Source: Euclidia mi (Eukaryota > Arthropoda > Insecta > Lepidoptera > Erebidae). Taken from it: DNA of 64,000 nt. Location of the stretch: NCBI GenBank assembly GCA_944739405.2, contig OX123197.2, positions 61,666,047-61,730,046 of the forward strand, written 5' to 3'. The notes under the pieces were generated by a model that was given only the letters and a program-made list of their open reading frames with translations, was not told where the DNA came from and did no database searches. Below, piece after piece: positions 33,160 through 45,456 of the stretch (the stretch's first letter is position 1; each line of letters starts with the position of its first letter). A program made the position numbers and the translations under genes.

Positions 33160-33623
33160 TATAAAAACTTTAAAGACAGATTAGCGAAGATATTATTATC
33201 ATATATGTATGTGACGTAAGATTTTTAAAGAGCAAAGTTATTATCATTTGTTTATTGTAGAAAATCTCACTTAAATCATAGTCATATTTTACAATCCATT
33301 CACTAATTCATTGATAATATTCCATCCTGCTCATTCGCATTCTCTCTGTCGCACTTATGATGTAGGTAGCCATAGAAAATAAAATGAAGAAAAATAATGA
33401 ATGTAGATAGTTATTTTTTAATTTTGTTACTTCTACCCTCTCCTTCATAATTCATTCGGGCGTAGGACCGGTAAAATTTATCGTTTAACAAGTAATTAAA
33501 TACGGAGGTATGTAATTAGAAAGCAAACAAATATCAAAATAAAAGGTGTTCTGGACTAAAAGAAAAGAGTAATTTTGGCGTATTTATGAAGTTAAAATCA
33601 TCTGCTATTTACAAATATTATTT
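33160..33623. other. AT-rich stretch, nothing recognised
   Basis: Possibly 3' UTR of the LINE fragment at the left. No other feature. Confidence 0.4.
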
Positions 33624-33718
33624 TATCATCATCATGTCAGCCTAGGGACGTCCACTGCTGGACATAGGCCTTCCTCAAGGTGTGTGGAGAACACAGACCG
33701 ATTTTGAGCCGCCCGCAT
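33624..33718 (-). repeat. 'CCACTGCTGGACATAGGCC' repeat, inverse copy
   Basis: atcatcatcatgtcagccta, gggacgtccactgctggaca, then cagaccgattttgagccgcc. Mirror orientation of 12255-12350, with the same inner order. Confidence 0.7.
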
Positions 33719-34325
33719 AAAATTATTATTTACTTAAGTACGTATTATTTACTAAACTTACAAGTATTTCCATTGTCCTTCGAAATGTCCACCACCGTTG
33801 TCAAAAGCATCCAATTTGCACTGTTTTAATTGTTTGACACTGACCGGATCCCTTTTGTACACTCACAATAAGATGTCAATGGGTACACAGCTGCACTCGC
33901 GATTTTTCCACTCAAAAAGTACGCACAAAGCATAGCTACATACTCCTGTGATATGAACTGATATGATAGGCCATCGCGTCGGGCAAACGTAGACAAACAA
34001 TTAACTTTTGCAACGAAATTAGATACGCTCACCTTTGCTAGCAATTTAGTACTGTTTGTCGCATCGTCGGGGCGTGGCGCAGGCGCAGAGGGGCGGGGGA
34101 GAGGGGAATTTATCAATGCTTCATTTTACTATGATACTCGTAGTACTCGGGTCGCTCATAGTATTAGTATTGCATTTACCAATTATCACGTATTTTTGTG
34201 GACAGTTTTGAGACAGTTTTGGGACTTCGTTTTTTTATTTTTTAACTACATAAATATGATCAGTTAAAGATACTTAGTGCTGTGTTAATTTTTTTGTACT
34301 AATGAAAAAATAGCGGTGTATATCG
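33719..34325. other. Spacer with a G-rich patch
   Basis: 34063-34110 is GC-rich (gcatcgtcggggcgtggcgc, gaggggcgggggagagggga). The 96-aa minus ORF at 33826 has no family features. Confidence 0.35.
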
Positions 34326-34460
34326 CAAAACAGACATCGAGATGTACGATCTCAATACCGAAACTTGTTACGCCTTGGGAGATATAGAACTGCTTTATTG
34401 AAGAAAAGTATTTTTGGTATGGCACCTGCTATTTTTAATCACATTACTGAATTAATGTTA
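34326..34460 (+). pseudogene. LINE RT C-terminal remnant (same family as 20642)
   Basis: Translation DVRSQYRNLLRLGRYRTALL and KKSIFGMAPAIFNHITELM parallels the remnant at 20642-20820. Two separate copies of the same LINE protein end in one window. Confidence 0.55.
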
Positions 34461-34968
34461 CTACTCCGTATCGGACTTTCTAGCTGATATATTTTAGTTG
34501 GGCTTTTATGTATATCTAATGATGAGCTGTATCAATGTTTGCATGCCAAAATGGTAGAATGTACAAGGATTCTTCAACATTTCTGTAACCACCTTATTGT
34601 AGATACCTACATTCTGAGCAAATAAATGAAATGTAACTGTAATTTTATACAAATGCCTACTCACAAACTTTATAAGAAATTTAAAGACTGGCTGACTGAC
34701 TGGCATTGAGAAATCCTTTTACTCAATAAAAGATTAATTTGAAGCCGTAAAAAATTTGTGTAAATTGTAATAATAGTTTAAGAAATAATTTACAATTTAT
34801 TGATTATTTACTTATACCTAATACTTAATGTTAATATATTTTGGATTTTAATTAAGATTTGCATGTCACAGTTTGACAAAATGTATATGGCTCCAATTAT
34901 ATTTTTCAACTTATGTACCTACATTTTATGCGATAAAAATTATTATTATTGTACAGAGTAATCAGTAA
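34461..34968. other. AT-rich stretch, nothing recognised
   Basis: No supported feature. Confidence 0.4.
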
Positions 34969-35179
34969 TCTTATACTAATATATAAAGCTGAAGAGTTTG
35001 TTTGTTTGTTTGGTTGAACGCACTTATCTCAGGAACTACTAGATTGGTTTAAAAAAATATTTTAGTGCTAGATAGCCTATTTATCGAGGAAAGCTATAGG
35101 CTATATAACATCACGCTATGAGCCACGGGAGCGGAGCAGTAGCTTTAAATAACGCGGGTGTAACCGCGGGCTCATCTAT
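34969..35179 (+). mobile_element. Helitron-like element, second family
   Basis: Starts TCTTATACTAATATATAAAGC, then gttgaacgcacttatctcag, gaactactagattggttt, gtgctagatagcctatttat and ccacgggagcggagcagtag. It ends near aaccgcgggctcatCTAT. Ends and interior fit a common lepidopteran Helitron-type repeat. The 3' end is worn. Confidence 0.6.
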
Positions 35180-36180
35180 CTTTACATAATTAAGCTAGGC
35201 GTCGTTAACTGTAGGTTTATATATAAATAAAAGGTTATTGTTCGAAGAACTAATAGTTCTTCAAGTTTGATTATCATAATCAATAAATACCTTTATGAAA
35301 ACTGTTTTGCATTTGCTCTACGGTTCGGTCTAGTATCATTGTATATATAAATTAAAGTTGCATTTAAGGTACTGAAAACGATAGTGACTCACCTAGTAAA
35401 TATTTTATTTAGTACACCATCTAAAATCAACATCTTTACCAAGATTTCAGACTGATGAAGACTGATAACTGAAAGAATGCAAGTCAACAACAAACTCATT
35501 TGACATCAAAGTAGACACACGTGGTTACAGAGCAAACAACGTCTTTGTAGTGGATTGAATAAATTACTCAAACATATGACGTCACACATCATTACTTTAT
35601 ACATACACAAGCAAAGGAAAACCTTCAGACAGCCTCCCTAAGATCCCAGTTATTGTTATAATCACAAATCACGTGAGGAAACAGCCAGCGGCTATACAAA
35701 TTAATATATCAATCTTATTATATTCTTAAGTGTATTGGTATAGATTCGTGGAGATACAATATAGATTTCTCGTACAAATATTTTTTCTACTAGTTTATTC
35801 TAGACGTAATGATATGAAATGTTCAGTAGTATTCTATCTCATTTCATTTACGAAGACAATGCTATGTCTATTGTTTATCTACAATTGCAATACGACGTGT
35901 TCCGTTATATAAAATGTTGTGTATTAAACTACTGTTTACGGTTTTTATCGCGATATATTGTTTTTATTGATATTACATTGCCGAATGATCTAGAAACTAC
36001 ATTATTTATTTTGTCTGACCTTTCGGCTACAGATACAGGACCAGGCTTACAAATACCAGTCATGGACCACGGTCTTCCATGACCACGGTTCCTGTTCATA
36101 ATAGTAGTATAAAAGTTTAGGTAGTAGGAACGGCAAGTGAAACTACTTCACTATCATAGAATCCCAATAATTTAAAACAT
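35180..36180. other. AT-rich stretch, nothing recognised
   Basis: About 1 kb with no gene. A short near-palindromic pair, gaccacggtcttcc / atgaccacggttcc, lies at 36063-36090. Confidence 0.4.
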
Positions 36181-36456
36181 AACATAACATAACATATCTT
36201 CACGCCTTTTATCCCCGAAGGGGTAGGCAGAGGTGTATTACACACCCACACTTCGCCAGATATGTTTCGGTCCCAATGTAATAGGGGGCGAGCCTATTGT
36301 CATCTACCGGGCACATTGTTAAGCGAGCGATAATTAATATTTTTAATACACACATAACTTCGAAAAGTCATAGGTGTGTGCCCGGGGTAACTGTGGATCG
36401 AACCCGAGACCATCGTCTCGGCAGTCCGTTACGTACACCACTGGGCTATCGCCGCT
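36181..36456 (-). repeat. SINE: 'GCGATAGCC' head and body with RTE tail
   Basis: Minus strand: head agcggcgatagcccagtggt, B-box-like ctcgggttcgatcc, body gacttttcgaagttatgtgt and attaattatcgctcgctt. Then caataggctcgccccctatt, ggcgaagtgtgggtg and the end cctctgcctaccccttcgg ... ataaaaggcgtgaagat with (TATGT)n. Twin at 55707-55971. Confidence 0.82.
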
Positions 36457-36473
36457 AATTTAAAACTCGCATA

Positions 36474-36608
36474 TATACATACATACATACATACATAGAC
36501 TCACGCCTGTTTCCCCGAAGGGGTAGGCAGAGGCATATTAAACGCCCACTTTTCGCCAGTGTTTTGATCCCACGTAATAGGTGGCGGGCCTATTGCCGCT
36601 TATTGGGA
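36474..36608 (-). repeat. RTE-type tail fragment
   Basis: (CATA)n followed by gactcacgcctgtttccccg and gccagtgttttgatcccacg. Near-identical to 29968-30105. It lies 18 bp from the SINE above, same orientation. Confidence 0.68.
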
Positions 36609-36698
36609 CATTTTGACTCGCATATATGACTGCCATATATGCAGTATATTTTATAAAAAAAATTCTCTACTAGATTATTCAAAATAAAAGTTACATAA

Positions 36699-36711
36699 AT
36701 ATTCAGGGCGT
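36699..36711 (+). repeat. 13-bp target-site duplication, left copy
   Basis: atattcagggcgt, identical to 41191-41203, bracketing the I-clade LINE. Confidence 0.9.
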
Positions 36712-37403
36712 GTCCAAAGTGTGGTGGTAATCATGAAAACTACAATGCCGATAAGATTATATGCCTTAACTGTAAAGGTAATCACTTTGTATTAGACAAA
36801 ACTTGCCCTCTATTTCTGAAGGAAAGAAACATAAGGGACATTATGAGTAAAGAACAGGTCACATATAGGAAAGCCCTTCAGTTAAGTATTGAGAAGCGTC
36901 AAGAAGGTACACACTTACCGGCAACCTCAGAGGAGACTACGAATTGTACAAAATCAACAAAAGAGACCTATAGTAGTGTGCTTACAAAATCCCTACAAAA
37001 TTCAGGGCCAATGTCGGAACCAGAAGAACAATTAACACAAAGTATAGAAACTGCATACACTACACTAAATGTTCCAGTACTAACGCCCCAGGAAGACAGG
37101 AGCAAGCAGGGTAAGCAGAAAGGAAAACAAAATCAAAACTTTACAGTTCAACAAACAGAAGAAAATATAGGAAGACCTCAAACTGAAGAAACAGAAGCTA
37201 GAAGGGATGAACATTTGCAGTATAGGTTTGAATTTAAGAAATTTTTGTTTAAATTGAATAATATTTTTACCTCACAGGGAACTTTTGAGGAGAAAAGCTT
37301 AAATTTTTTTAAAGTCATATATGAAGAATTAAGAATGTTATTGTTAGATTGTGTATTCAAGGGAGGATTTTTAGAAAAAAATATTGCTCTAATAAATGGA
37401 TAG
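36712..37403 (+). pseudogene. LINE ORF1 (Gag-like), C-terminal part with zinc knuckle
   Basis: The first codons retain CPKCGGNHENYNADK with CLNCKGNHFVLDKTCPLF, CxxC-H-C-type knuckles that would bind LINE RNA. The frame continues as MSKEQVTYRKALQLSIEKR, then a long polar linker rich in T, E and Q and a helical end, FKKFLFKLNNIFTSQ. It ends TAG at 37401-37403. ORF2 starts at ATG 37396, so the two ORFs overlap by 8 nt (ATGGATAG) in different frames, a likely translation-coupling arrangement. The N-terminal half is missing because of truncation. Confidence 0.8.
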
Positions 37404-40400
37404 TTCAAGTAAGGATATTCGGATAAACATAGTTCAATGGAATTCACAAAGTCTTCGCCCAAAGTTAATTGCCTTTAAAGAGTTGTTATACCGAGAAAAT
37501 AAACATATAGCAATCTTGAGTGAAACGTGGTTAGATAGCGAAATGGATTTGCATATTGGTGGCTATAACATCTTTAGAAAAGACAGATATGATTCCTATG
37601 GGGGGGTTGCGATCCTGGTTCATAAGTCTATTAACTCCCATCTTAATTCAATCCAGGTTTCCAACACTGGTATAGAGGTAGTGAGTGTAAAATTGATCAA
37701 TTGCAAAGATATTGAAAATGTTATTGCTATCTATTGTCCGTCCTCAGTCACGACTCAACCTTCGGATTGGGAACAAATATTTTCCTTTTTTCCTAATAAA
37801 TCCTTAGTAGCCGGAGATTTTAATGGCCACCATACAAACTGGTCTGTTAAAACCGATACGAGGGGCACTCAGATAATGGACTCATCTCTTGAAAACTCCT
37901 TTATTTCTCTTAATGATTGTACATACACCCGAATTAAACTAGTCAATGGTAACTTACAGAGAACTTCACCAGATATTTCATTCGCTTCTTCCGACATTGC
38001 GATAAAGTTTGATTGGCAAGTGCTAAATGAAAACCTTGGTAGTGACCATTTGATTATTAAAATGTCTATTAACATACCTGATAATTTTATTATAAACAAA
38101 ATAAGAAATTTTAGAAGGGCAGACTGGAAAGGATACCAAGATTTTCTTTCGGAAAACTTCACTCCATTGATTAATAGTAACGTTCAAGAAATGTATAATT
38201 ACTTAATACAGCAAATGAATAAAGCCGCTGATAAATACATTCCATTTTCTAAAAGTTACACTAATCCGTCAAAAAATTTTAAGCCAAAATATTACTGGAC
38301 TCCCGAGTTATCCCATTTAGTTGCACAGCGCAGATTATGTTTAGCTAATTTTCGGCGTAATCCTACACCTGATAATTTAACTAAATTAGAAGAAAAAACA
38401 AAAGAAACCCAAAAAAAAAATACGGCAGGCAAAGTTTAGATCCTGGCAAAGATTTTGTGACTCCATTGATAATGTTGTATCAACCTCTGAAATGTGGCAA
38501 CGTATGCGTTGGATGAAAGGCTTGAGACAATCTAAAAGTTATCCTGCTATTGATAAACAAGAAGAATTATTGCGTTCATTGACACCTGATTATGTAGCTA
38601 ATAAGACACCTATATTTGTTTCTAAAAATGAATTATTGGAATGTGACTTAAATATTCAGGAGCTTGAAAATTGTCTCAAGAAAAAGGATACAACCCCAGG
38701 CCAAGACGGTATTTCATATTCGATGATCTTTAATTTACCTACCACAATAAAACTTTATTTACTTAACCTATATAATAATGTATTTAAATTTGGTGCTATA
38801 CCAGTTCAGTGGCGGAGTATACAAATTATTCCAATTCCTAAAGCAAACAGTACTACCGTTGATCCTAAATTAAGACCTATATCTCTAATTTCGTGTCTAT
38901 GTAAAATCTTTCATTTAATGATAGTCAAACGTTTAGAATGGTACACCGAAAAAGAAAAAATACTATCACCTTGTACAGTCGGATTTAGAAAATCTCTCTC
39001 CTGTCTAGATGCTTTGGTTCGACTGGTGACCTACATTCAAATTGGTTTCGCTAAGAATATGCCTACACTAGCTTGTTTCCTGGACATTGAAAATGCATAT
39101 AACAATGTCTCCATTGACACTGCAACTAAAATCCTGGATGAACTCAAAATTGGATCAAAAATATGCTCTTATATTTGGTCCTTCTTGAATGAAAGATATT
39201 TAGTGATCAAAGCCGATAACAATGAAGCAATGACATCTAGGTGGATCAATAGAGGTCTAGCACAAGGTGACCCCCTCTCACCATTGCTATTTAATTTGAT
39301 AACACATAAAATATTCCAGTTACCATTAAATGTTATAGTGTCTCAATATGCGGACGATTTTCTTATTTGTGTTCAAGAAAAAAGTATACAAAAATGTGAA
39401 AGTTATGTACAAAATGCCTTGGATTACTTTGTGGCCTGGAGTTGTCACCAAAAAAGTCTACATTTTGTCTATTTAGTAGGGGCAAACGAAGAACATTGCC
39501 CACTCTCAAAATAAATGAGCAACCATTGACCTTTTCGGAATGCACTAGATATCTAGGTATGTGGTTGGACAGAAGTCTGCGCTGGGGTAAGCACACAAAC
39601 GAGACAGTTAGTAAATGCTCAACATTTTTGAATTTATTTAAAGTGTTAGCAGGAAGTACTTGGGGAATACATACAAAACATTTACGTAGGCTATACTTTT
39701 CTTAAATTCGGAGTAGATTAGATTATGGTTGTTTCATATATGACTGCAGTGCTAATTGTCATATCTCAAAATTAAACAAATTACAAAATCAGGCAATGAG
39801 AATCGTAGGAGGGCATATCAAAAGTACCCCGATCCATGTTATGGAGTCAGATTTGTGCATTCCCCCGTTGCATATAAGAAGAGAATATCTAGCTTATAAA
39901 TACAGTATAAAGATTATGTCCTGGTCAAATAATATTTCAGTAAAGTTAATCTCAGATTTAGAAACATGCTGCCAAACCTCTTATTGGGTAAATAAAAAAC
40001 AACCTTTATTAACTAGTGTGTATAATGAAATAAAGCATATAAACATTGTTTCCTCAGTAACTCTAAAAATGTATAACTTAGAAACTTGGACAACAACAAT
40101 TCAGAATAATCTAATTCTTACTTTTCTAAAATGTTTAAAATATTCTAAGATTGATTATAATCCAAATATATTATTAAGTGATGTATTGTTTGAATTAAAT
40201 GCAGATTATTATGGGTGGCACAAAATATATACCGATGGGTCCAAAAATGCCCAGGGCTTGGGAGTAGGGTTATTCGATCAAAGCTCGGGAAATAGACTAG
40301 GGTTCAAAATAAATTGTAACATCGATATATCAATTATGTCACTGGAACTCATTGCAATTTCTCAAGCGCTGAACTACATTAAAAATGAAAATTTAAATAA

Positions 40401-40903
40401 AGTAGTCATTTTTTCAGACTGTAAAAGTGCACTACAACATATCGCTCGATGCGCCTCTGGATACAGCAGAGGTACATCGATAGCGTATGATATTCTGAAA
40501 GTTTTTATTTTTCTGATAGAGAATAATATTGAATTTAAGTTGCAATGTTATATGCGGTAATGAAGAAGCTGATCGCATATGTAAATTAGGTTCAGTAAGT
40601 GGTACGTGTGTTAGTTATATCCCTGATTACTGGGAATGTATACCAACATTTAAATTGGAATGCTTTAACTTGTGGAAACAACATTTTGTTAATATTTGCA
40701 AAGAGAAAGGAGTCTGGTATCGAAGTATACAAAGCGAGCCCTGTCGTGTGCTATGGTTTGATAACGTTAATTTACCTAGAACCCTAATAAAAACTTTGTT
40801 AAGACTTCGCTCTGGGCACTATCCATCGGCAAAGTTTGCATTCCTCATGAAGAAAAACAATTCACCTAATTGCTCAATATTTAATCAAATTGACATTTGC
40901 TGA
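37396..40903 (+). pseudogene. I-clade LINE ORF2: endonuclease, RT, RNase H
   Basis: Endonuclease (37396-38090): VQWNSQSLRPK, ILSETWL, YGGVAILV, VAGDFNGHHTNW, SPDISFAS, GSDHLII. A shift in a run of A near 38410 joins QAKFRSWQRF. RT (38680-39480): TTPGQDGISYSMIFN, LRPISLISCLCKIFH, VGFRKSLSCLDAL, FLDIENAYNNVS, GLAQGDPLSPLLFN and SQYADDFLICV (YADD about 39348-39359). A second shift near 39440 leads to YLGMWLDRSLRWG, with a stop near 39704. RNase H (40220-40560): KIYTDGSKNAQGLG, MSLELIAISQAL and VIFSDCKSALQHI keep D, E and D. A third shift near 40550 gives CGNEEADRICKLG and the remaining C-terminal residues to 40903. Confidence 0.9.
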
Positions 40904-41190
40904 TGGATTGTTCTCGGAACATAAATGAAAGAAAGTTACTTATGAAGGAATTTAAACTAAATAGGTTGGATGTAGGATTAATTCAATCCATCCTGGCCGA
41001 ACCCTATACAGATGTTGCTAAAAAAATGTGTTATCTAATAACAGTCCTTCATAATATGTAACTTTCTTCATTAGCCCGCTTAATTGTAGTTTAATGTTAG
41101 ATGATATGCTCAATGTAAACGGATACAATGGGGTTAACGTGTCTAGTTAGACAAAAACCCCTCCAAAAAAAAAAAGAATAAAAAAAATAT
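40904..41190 (+). other. I-clade LINE 3' region and A-rich tail
   Basis: Residual C-terminal coding and 3' UTR, ending in aaaaaaaaaaagaataaaaa at 41165-41184 directly before the right target duplication. Confidence 0.75.
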
Positions 41191-41203
41191 ATATTCAGGG
41201 CGT
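41191..41203 (+). repeat. 13-bp target-site duplication, right copy
   Basis: atattcagggcgt, identical to 36699-36711. Confidence 0.9.
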
Positions 41204-41457
41204 AGCTTAGAATAAATCAACTAGTGTAGGTACTTTTATTAGCTTAAAATTTGTGCTGGGCTGGCCTCCTTATAATATAAATGAAAGAAAACAAAATTAC
41301 ATGGGCCAGAACATTTTGTAATGCATTTATGGAACGCGTATGAAATTTTTAGTAGCGCAATTAAGGATGTTCAATAGTTACTTCTCTTCGTAGTTCTATG
41401 GGTGACCGTTAGATGTCGCCCGTAGCCGAATGTTCACCGTGTTCCTATATATAATAT
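41204..41457. other. Spacer between LINEs
   Basis: No feature recognised before the TAA tract. Confidence 0.4.
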
Positions 41458-41471
41458 TAATAATAATAATA
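41458..41471 (+). repeat. (TAA)n tract left of the R4/Dong LINE
   Basis: Four TAA units plus TA immediately before gggcaacc. A matching TAA-rich stretch is at 45455-45468, on the other side. Confidence 0.8.
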
Positions 41472-44400
41472 GGGCAACCCCAGCTGTCAACACCGGTACA
41501 AAAATTTTGCTTACTTAATATTTTTGAATTTATTTAATTTACCAGTTACTGCATTTATTATAAATAGAAGAATATCCGTGAAGATTAAATAAAAACGTAC
41601 CTAATTAAAGAAAATATGTCTACATACACCATAAATAAATCATTCTGAAAAATATATGAGATGTCATTGAAACTGTCACAACAAACAGAAAAATAATACA
41701 ATGAAAATACATAATGTTGACGAGAAATGCCTTTAAAAGACTAAGAGCACAAACAACAACCCCGGACTCGTCGCTGAGCTCCGCCTTGCAGCCGGCGAGG
41801 CCTACGCCAACATCGCCAGTGGTTGCAGTTGCGTCGAGCTCAAGCGACGAGTACTTCTCGCCCCCGTCGTCGCCGTCACCTGTACGTCGGAGAGGCAGAG
41901 GCCGGCCGCCAGCCTGCCTGGGACCACGAGACCCACCGGTCTCAAACAGGGTCCTCGCTGCTGGTGGTAATGTGCAGCGCATGCGATGGTCGGAATCCAT
42001 TAATGAAAACGTCATGCGCGCATATTTTGGGGCTACAGAGGGGGGAACTAACCTCACTGCGTATCGCAGTCGCATGCTCCTTCTGTTTCAGGCCTTAGAA
42101 CCAGGTATCAACGTTACGGCTCAACGATTATCGGATCAGGTGCGAGTTATCCAGCGCAGTAACAAGCTGGATAACGTCGTACTTGATAGGCTACGCTCAG
42201 AATACTTACCTACGAGCCAAACCGGTCGCGTCCAACCCGCTAGTGCTCCTGTAAACACTGATGCACCGCGGACGGGTACTAATGCCGTTGTGGATGTGGA
42301 TGATATGGTTTGTAACGTAAGTATTCAGTACAATGAGGAGGTTATGGATGCTTTGAAATGTGCGATTGAGGAATATCGGTACATGTTACCAACAATTAGG
42401 CCGCGCCTGCCCCGGTTGCCTATGCATAGACGTAATATAGCGCTGGTAGGTGCCCTTGACTCGCTATTACCTAGTTTTCTAGAGAATAGTGAGAATCTTG
42501 GTGATACGCACTCAATTTTGTACTGCGCCGCCGTAGAGGCTTGTCGTATGGCAGGTGTCAAGTTTCAAGAACGTGATACTGTCATGCGACAAAGATCTGC
42601 TGTGCCGGCGTGGCAGTACAGAATTGAACGGCGTAATGCTGAGGCAAGGGCACTTATCGGTAAGCTAATCTGCTTTAGGTCTGGGAATATACGTCCCAGG
42701 GTCATGCGCTTTGTGCGCCGGGCTTTCTTGGGGACTGGTATCAGTCCTCATGACTATACATCTCGGATCACAGAGCGCATTGACTTCCTAAAGCAGAAAG
42801 TTTATGCATGGGCAAACCGGATACGCAGATATAAAAAACGCGTGGACCGCTATACCTTAAATCGTACATTTCAAAGGGACCAAAAGTGGGTTTATAGAAA
42901 CTGGGACCGACCAGACTCAGATGTGACTAATGGGCAGCTGCCGGATGCAGACGCCACAAACACATTTTGGCGTAGCATATGGTCGGCTCCTATTGGCCAC
43001 ACTGAGGGTGGTTGGATGCGGGATGTTGAGCGGTCATGTGAACATATTCCAGAAATGGAAAACGTAGTCATTTCCAGCGAGGATGTTACAAGTGCAGTCC
43101 GTTCGTTATCAAATTGGAAAGCTCCAGGACCGGATGGACTGCACAATTTCTGGCTGAAATGGCTACGTAGTTCGCATGGCTGCTTGGCATCCCAGTTCCA
43201 ATCAGCCATAGAGTCTGGTTCGATCCCAGATTTTATGACAACTGGAGTAACCCACTTGCTCCACAAGACAGGTAGTACCACAGAGCCTGGTAATTATAGA
43301 CCGATTACATGTTTGCCATCGGTCTATAAACTTCTTACATCTATTCTGAATGCTAAAATATCAAAACATGTTGTTCTGAATTCAATTATGTCAGACACTC
43401 AGAATGGATGTAGGAAGGGGGCTCGTGGTACTAAGGAGCTCCTCCTTATTGACTATTAGCCAGCAAGTTCGCCGTAACCGAAAGGATTTGGCGGCATGTT
43501 GGATAGACTACAAGAAAGCGTACGATTCTGTGCCTCATACGTGGCTCTTGAGGGTGTTGGAGTTGTATAAAATAAATACAACTCTACGCACCTTCTTAAA
43601 GTCATGTATGGGGCAATGGAAAACGGTTCTTGGCTATCCAGGGTGCCGACGAATCCAGGGGAATGGCGAACTTGTGAAGATTGAGCGGGGTATCTTCCAG
43701 GGTGACAGCCTGAGTCCATTATGGTTTTGCTTAGCGCTGAATCCCCTCAGTACGTTGCTGGAGGGTTCAGGGCTAGGTTACAGGTTACGAAGAAGTGGTC
43801 GGGTAGTGTCCCACTTGCTGTTTATGGATGACTTAAAGCTGTTTGCCCCCACCAGTCCTCAATTGATAGATTTACTAAAAATAACTGAAAGTTTTAGTAA
43901 TTCTGTCAACATGAAGTTTGGTGTGGATAAATGTGCCGTTATTCATGTAAAGCAAGGAAGGATGGTGGAATCTGAAGGGATTCAACTCTCAGATTCCATT
44001 AACCTAAGATCACTCCTTCGAACCGATACCTACAAATACTTGGGTATGTCACAGGCTTTAAGTATTAATGAGGCTGACATGAAACAATCGTTGCAAGAGC
44101 GGTTCTTTGGCCGCCTGAAAAAGGTACTGAATAGTCTTTTATCAGGTGGCAATAAAGTTCGAGCTTGCAACGGTTGGGTCATGCCGGTTCTTATGTACTC
44201 CTTTGGCATACTCAAGTGGACTCAGACTGAACTGGACAGCTTAGACCGAAAGGTACGTACACTGCTGACAGCATACCGGATGCATCATCCACGCTCATCC
44301 GTAATGAGGTTGTATATCCCGCGGAAGTTTGGGGGTCGTGGTTTTTTAAATGTCAAATCCCTACACAACCGCGAGGTATGCAACCTCAGAGAATATTTTC

Positions 44401-45456
44401 TCAACGCGAACGTGGATGTACATCACGATGTTGTAGCAGTGGACGCCGGTTTAACCCCGCTCAGTCTTTCTAAGGACAACTGGCGCAGACCTGTAGTACT
44501 TAGCACTGACGATCGCAGGCTTGTATGGCAGAGCAAAGAGCTTCATGGCAGGTTCTACCGGGCCCTGCATGGGCCAGATGTAGACCTTTTAGCCTCGGTG
44601 AACTGGCTACGCTTCGGTGACCTTTTTGGGGAAACCGAAGGGTTTGTCTGTGCAATTGCTGATGAAGTTATCAAGACGAATAACTACCGGATATATATCC
44701 TGAGGGATGGCACCACGGACATTTGTCGGGCGTGTCACCAGCCTGGTGAATCCCTCAGGCATATAGTTTCCGGCTGTTTGCGTCTTGCTAACGGCGAGTA
44801 CTTGCACAAGCATAACCAAGTAGCCAGGATCATTCACCAGCAACTTGCTCTGAAATACAGGCTTGTAGATGTTGAGGTGCCGTACTACAGGTATGTGGCT
44901 GAACCTGTTCTGGAAAATGGTCATATCACATTGTACTGGGATCGATCTATCATCACAGACAGGACTGTTGTAGCCAACAAACCTGATATTGTGGTGGTAG
45001 ATCGATCAGAGCGCCGCGCAATAATTGTGGATGTTGCCATTCCTCATGACGAGAATCTCGTGAAGGCTGAGAAAGATAAGCAGATCAAATATCTGGACTT
45101 GGCTCACGAAATTGTCGACATGTGGGATGTCGATTCTGCAATTATTGTGCCGATAATCGTCACAGTCAATGGTCTTATAGCCAAGAGCCTCGACCACAAT
45201 CTTAGGAGGCTCGCGTTGGATCCTTGGGTCAAGGGTCTGATACAGAAGGCGGTACTTTTGGACACGGCACGCATAGTGAGGCGGTTCCTGTCTCTGGGGC
45301 CCTAACCACCAGTAGCTTGGACCCTGTTCCCGATACTGGTGGGTCTCCATAATAATTTTTATATTTTTAAATGTATTGTATAATGTTTTAATTACTTACT
45401 TACTATATATTTAAAAATGTACTGTATTGTTATGTGATTATATTAAAGATGAGTAT
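41472..45456 (+). mobile_element. R4/Dong-type LINE inserted in TAA repeats
   Basis: A single ORF encodes RT and a C-terminal restriction-like endonuclease with no apurinic-type endonuclease, the layout of R2/R4-group LINEs. Flanking TAA repeats on both sides match the known target of Dong, described from Bombyx mori. Nearly full length: 5' UTR of about 240 bp, one coding frameshift, 3' UTR of about 150 bp. Confidence 0.88.
41714..45305 (+). pseudogene. R4/Dong-type RT with restriction-like endonuclease
   Basis: Starts MLTRNAFKRLRAQTTTPDSS at 41714. A basic N-terminal region (RRRGRGRPP, near residue 60) probably binds DNA. RT motifs: NWKAPGPDGLHNFWLKWL (about residue 465), GNYRPITCLPSVYKLL (about 525), CRKGARGTKELLLID, then a one-base shift at about 43445-43458. 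The second frame has WIDYKKAYDSVPHTWLL, GIFQGDSLSPLWFC and LLFMDDLKLFA, with FMDD at 43821-43832. C-terminal endonuclease: CRACHQPGESLRHIVSGC (CCHC, about 44722) and a PD-(D/E)xK core, KPDIVVVD with AIIVDVAIP (44980-45045). The enzyme would nick its target and reverse transcribe in place. Only one lesion is evident, so it is recently inactivated or a sequencing indel. Confidence 0.9.

Larger units (their letters stand above)
36712..41190 (+). mobile_element. I-clade LINE, 5'-truncated, with exact TSD
   Basis: 4479 bp. It starts inside the ORF1 zinc knuckle, carries ORF2 with endonuclease, RT and RNase H, and ends in an A-rich tail (about 41164-41190). The perfect 13-bp duplication shows a target-primed insertion that was truncated at birth. 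Damage after insertion is light: about three frameshifts and one stop, suggesting a fairly recent insertion. RNase H downstream of RT supports the I group. Confidence 0.9.
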
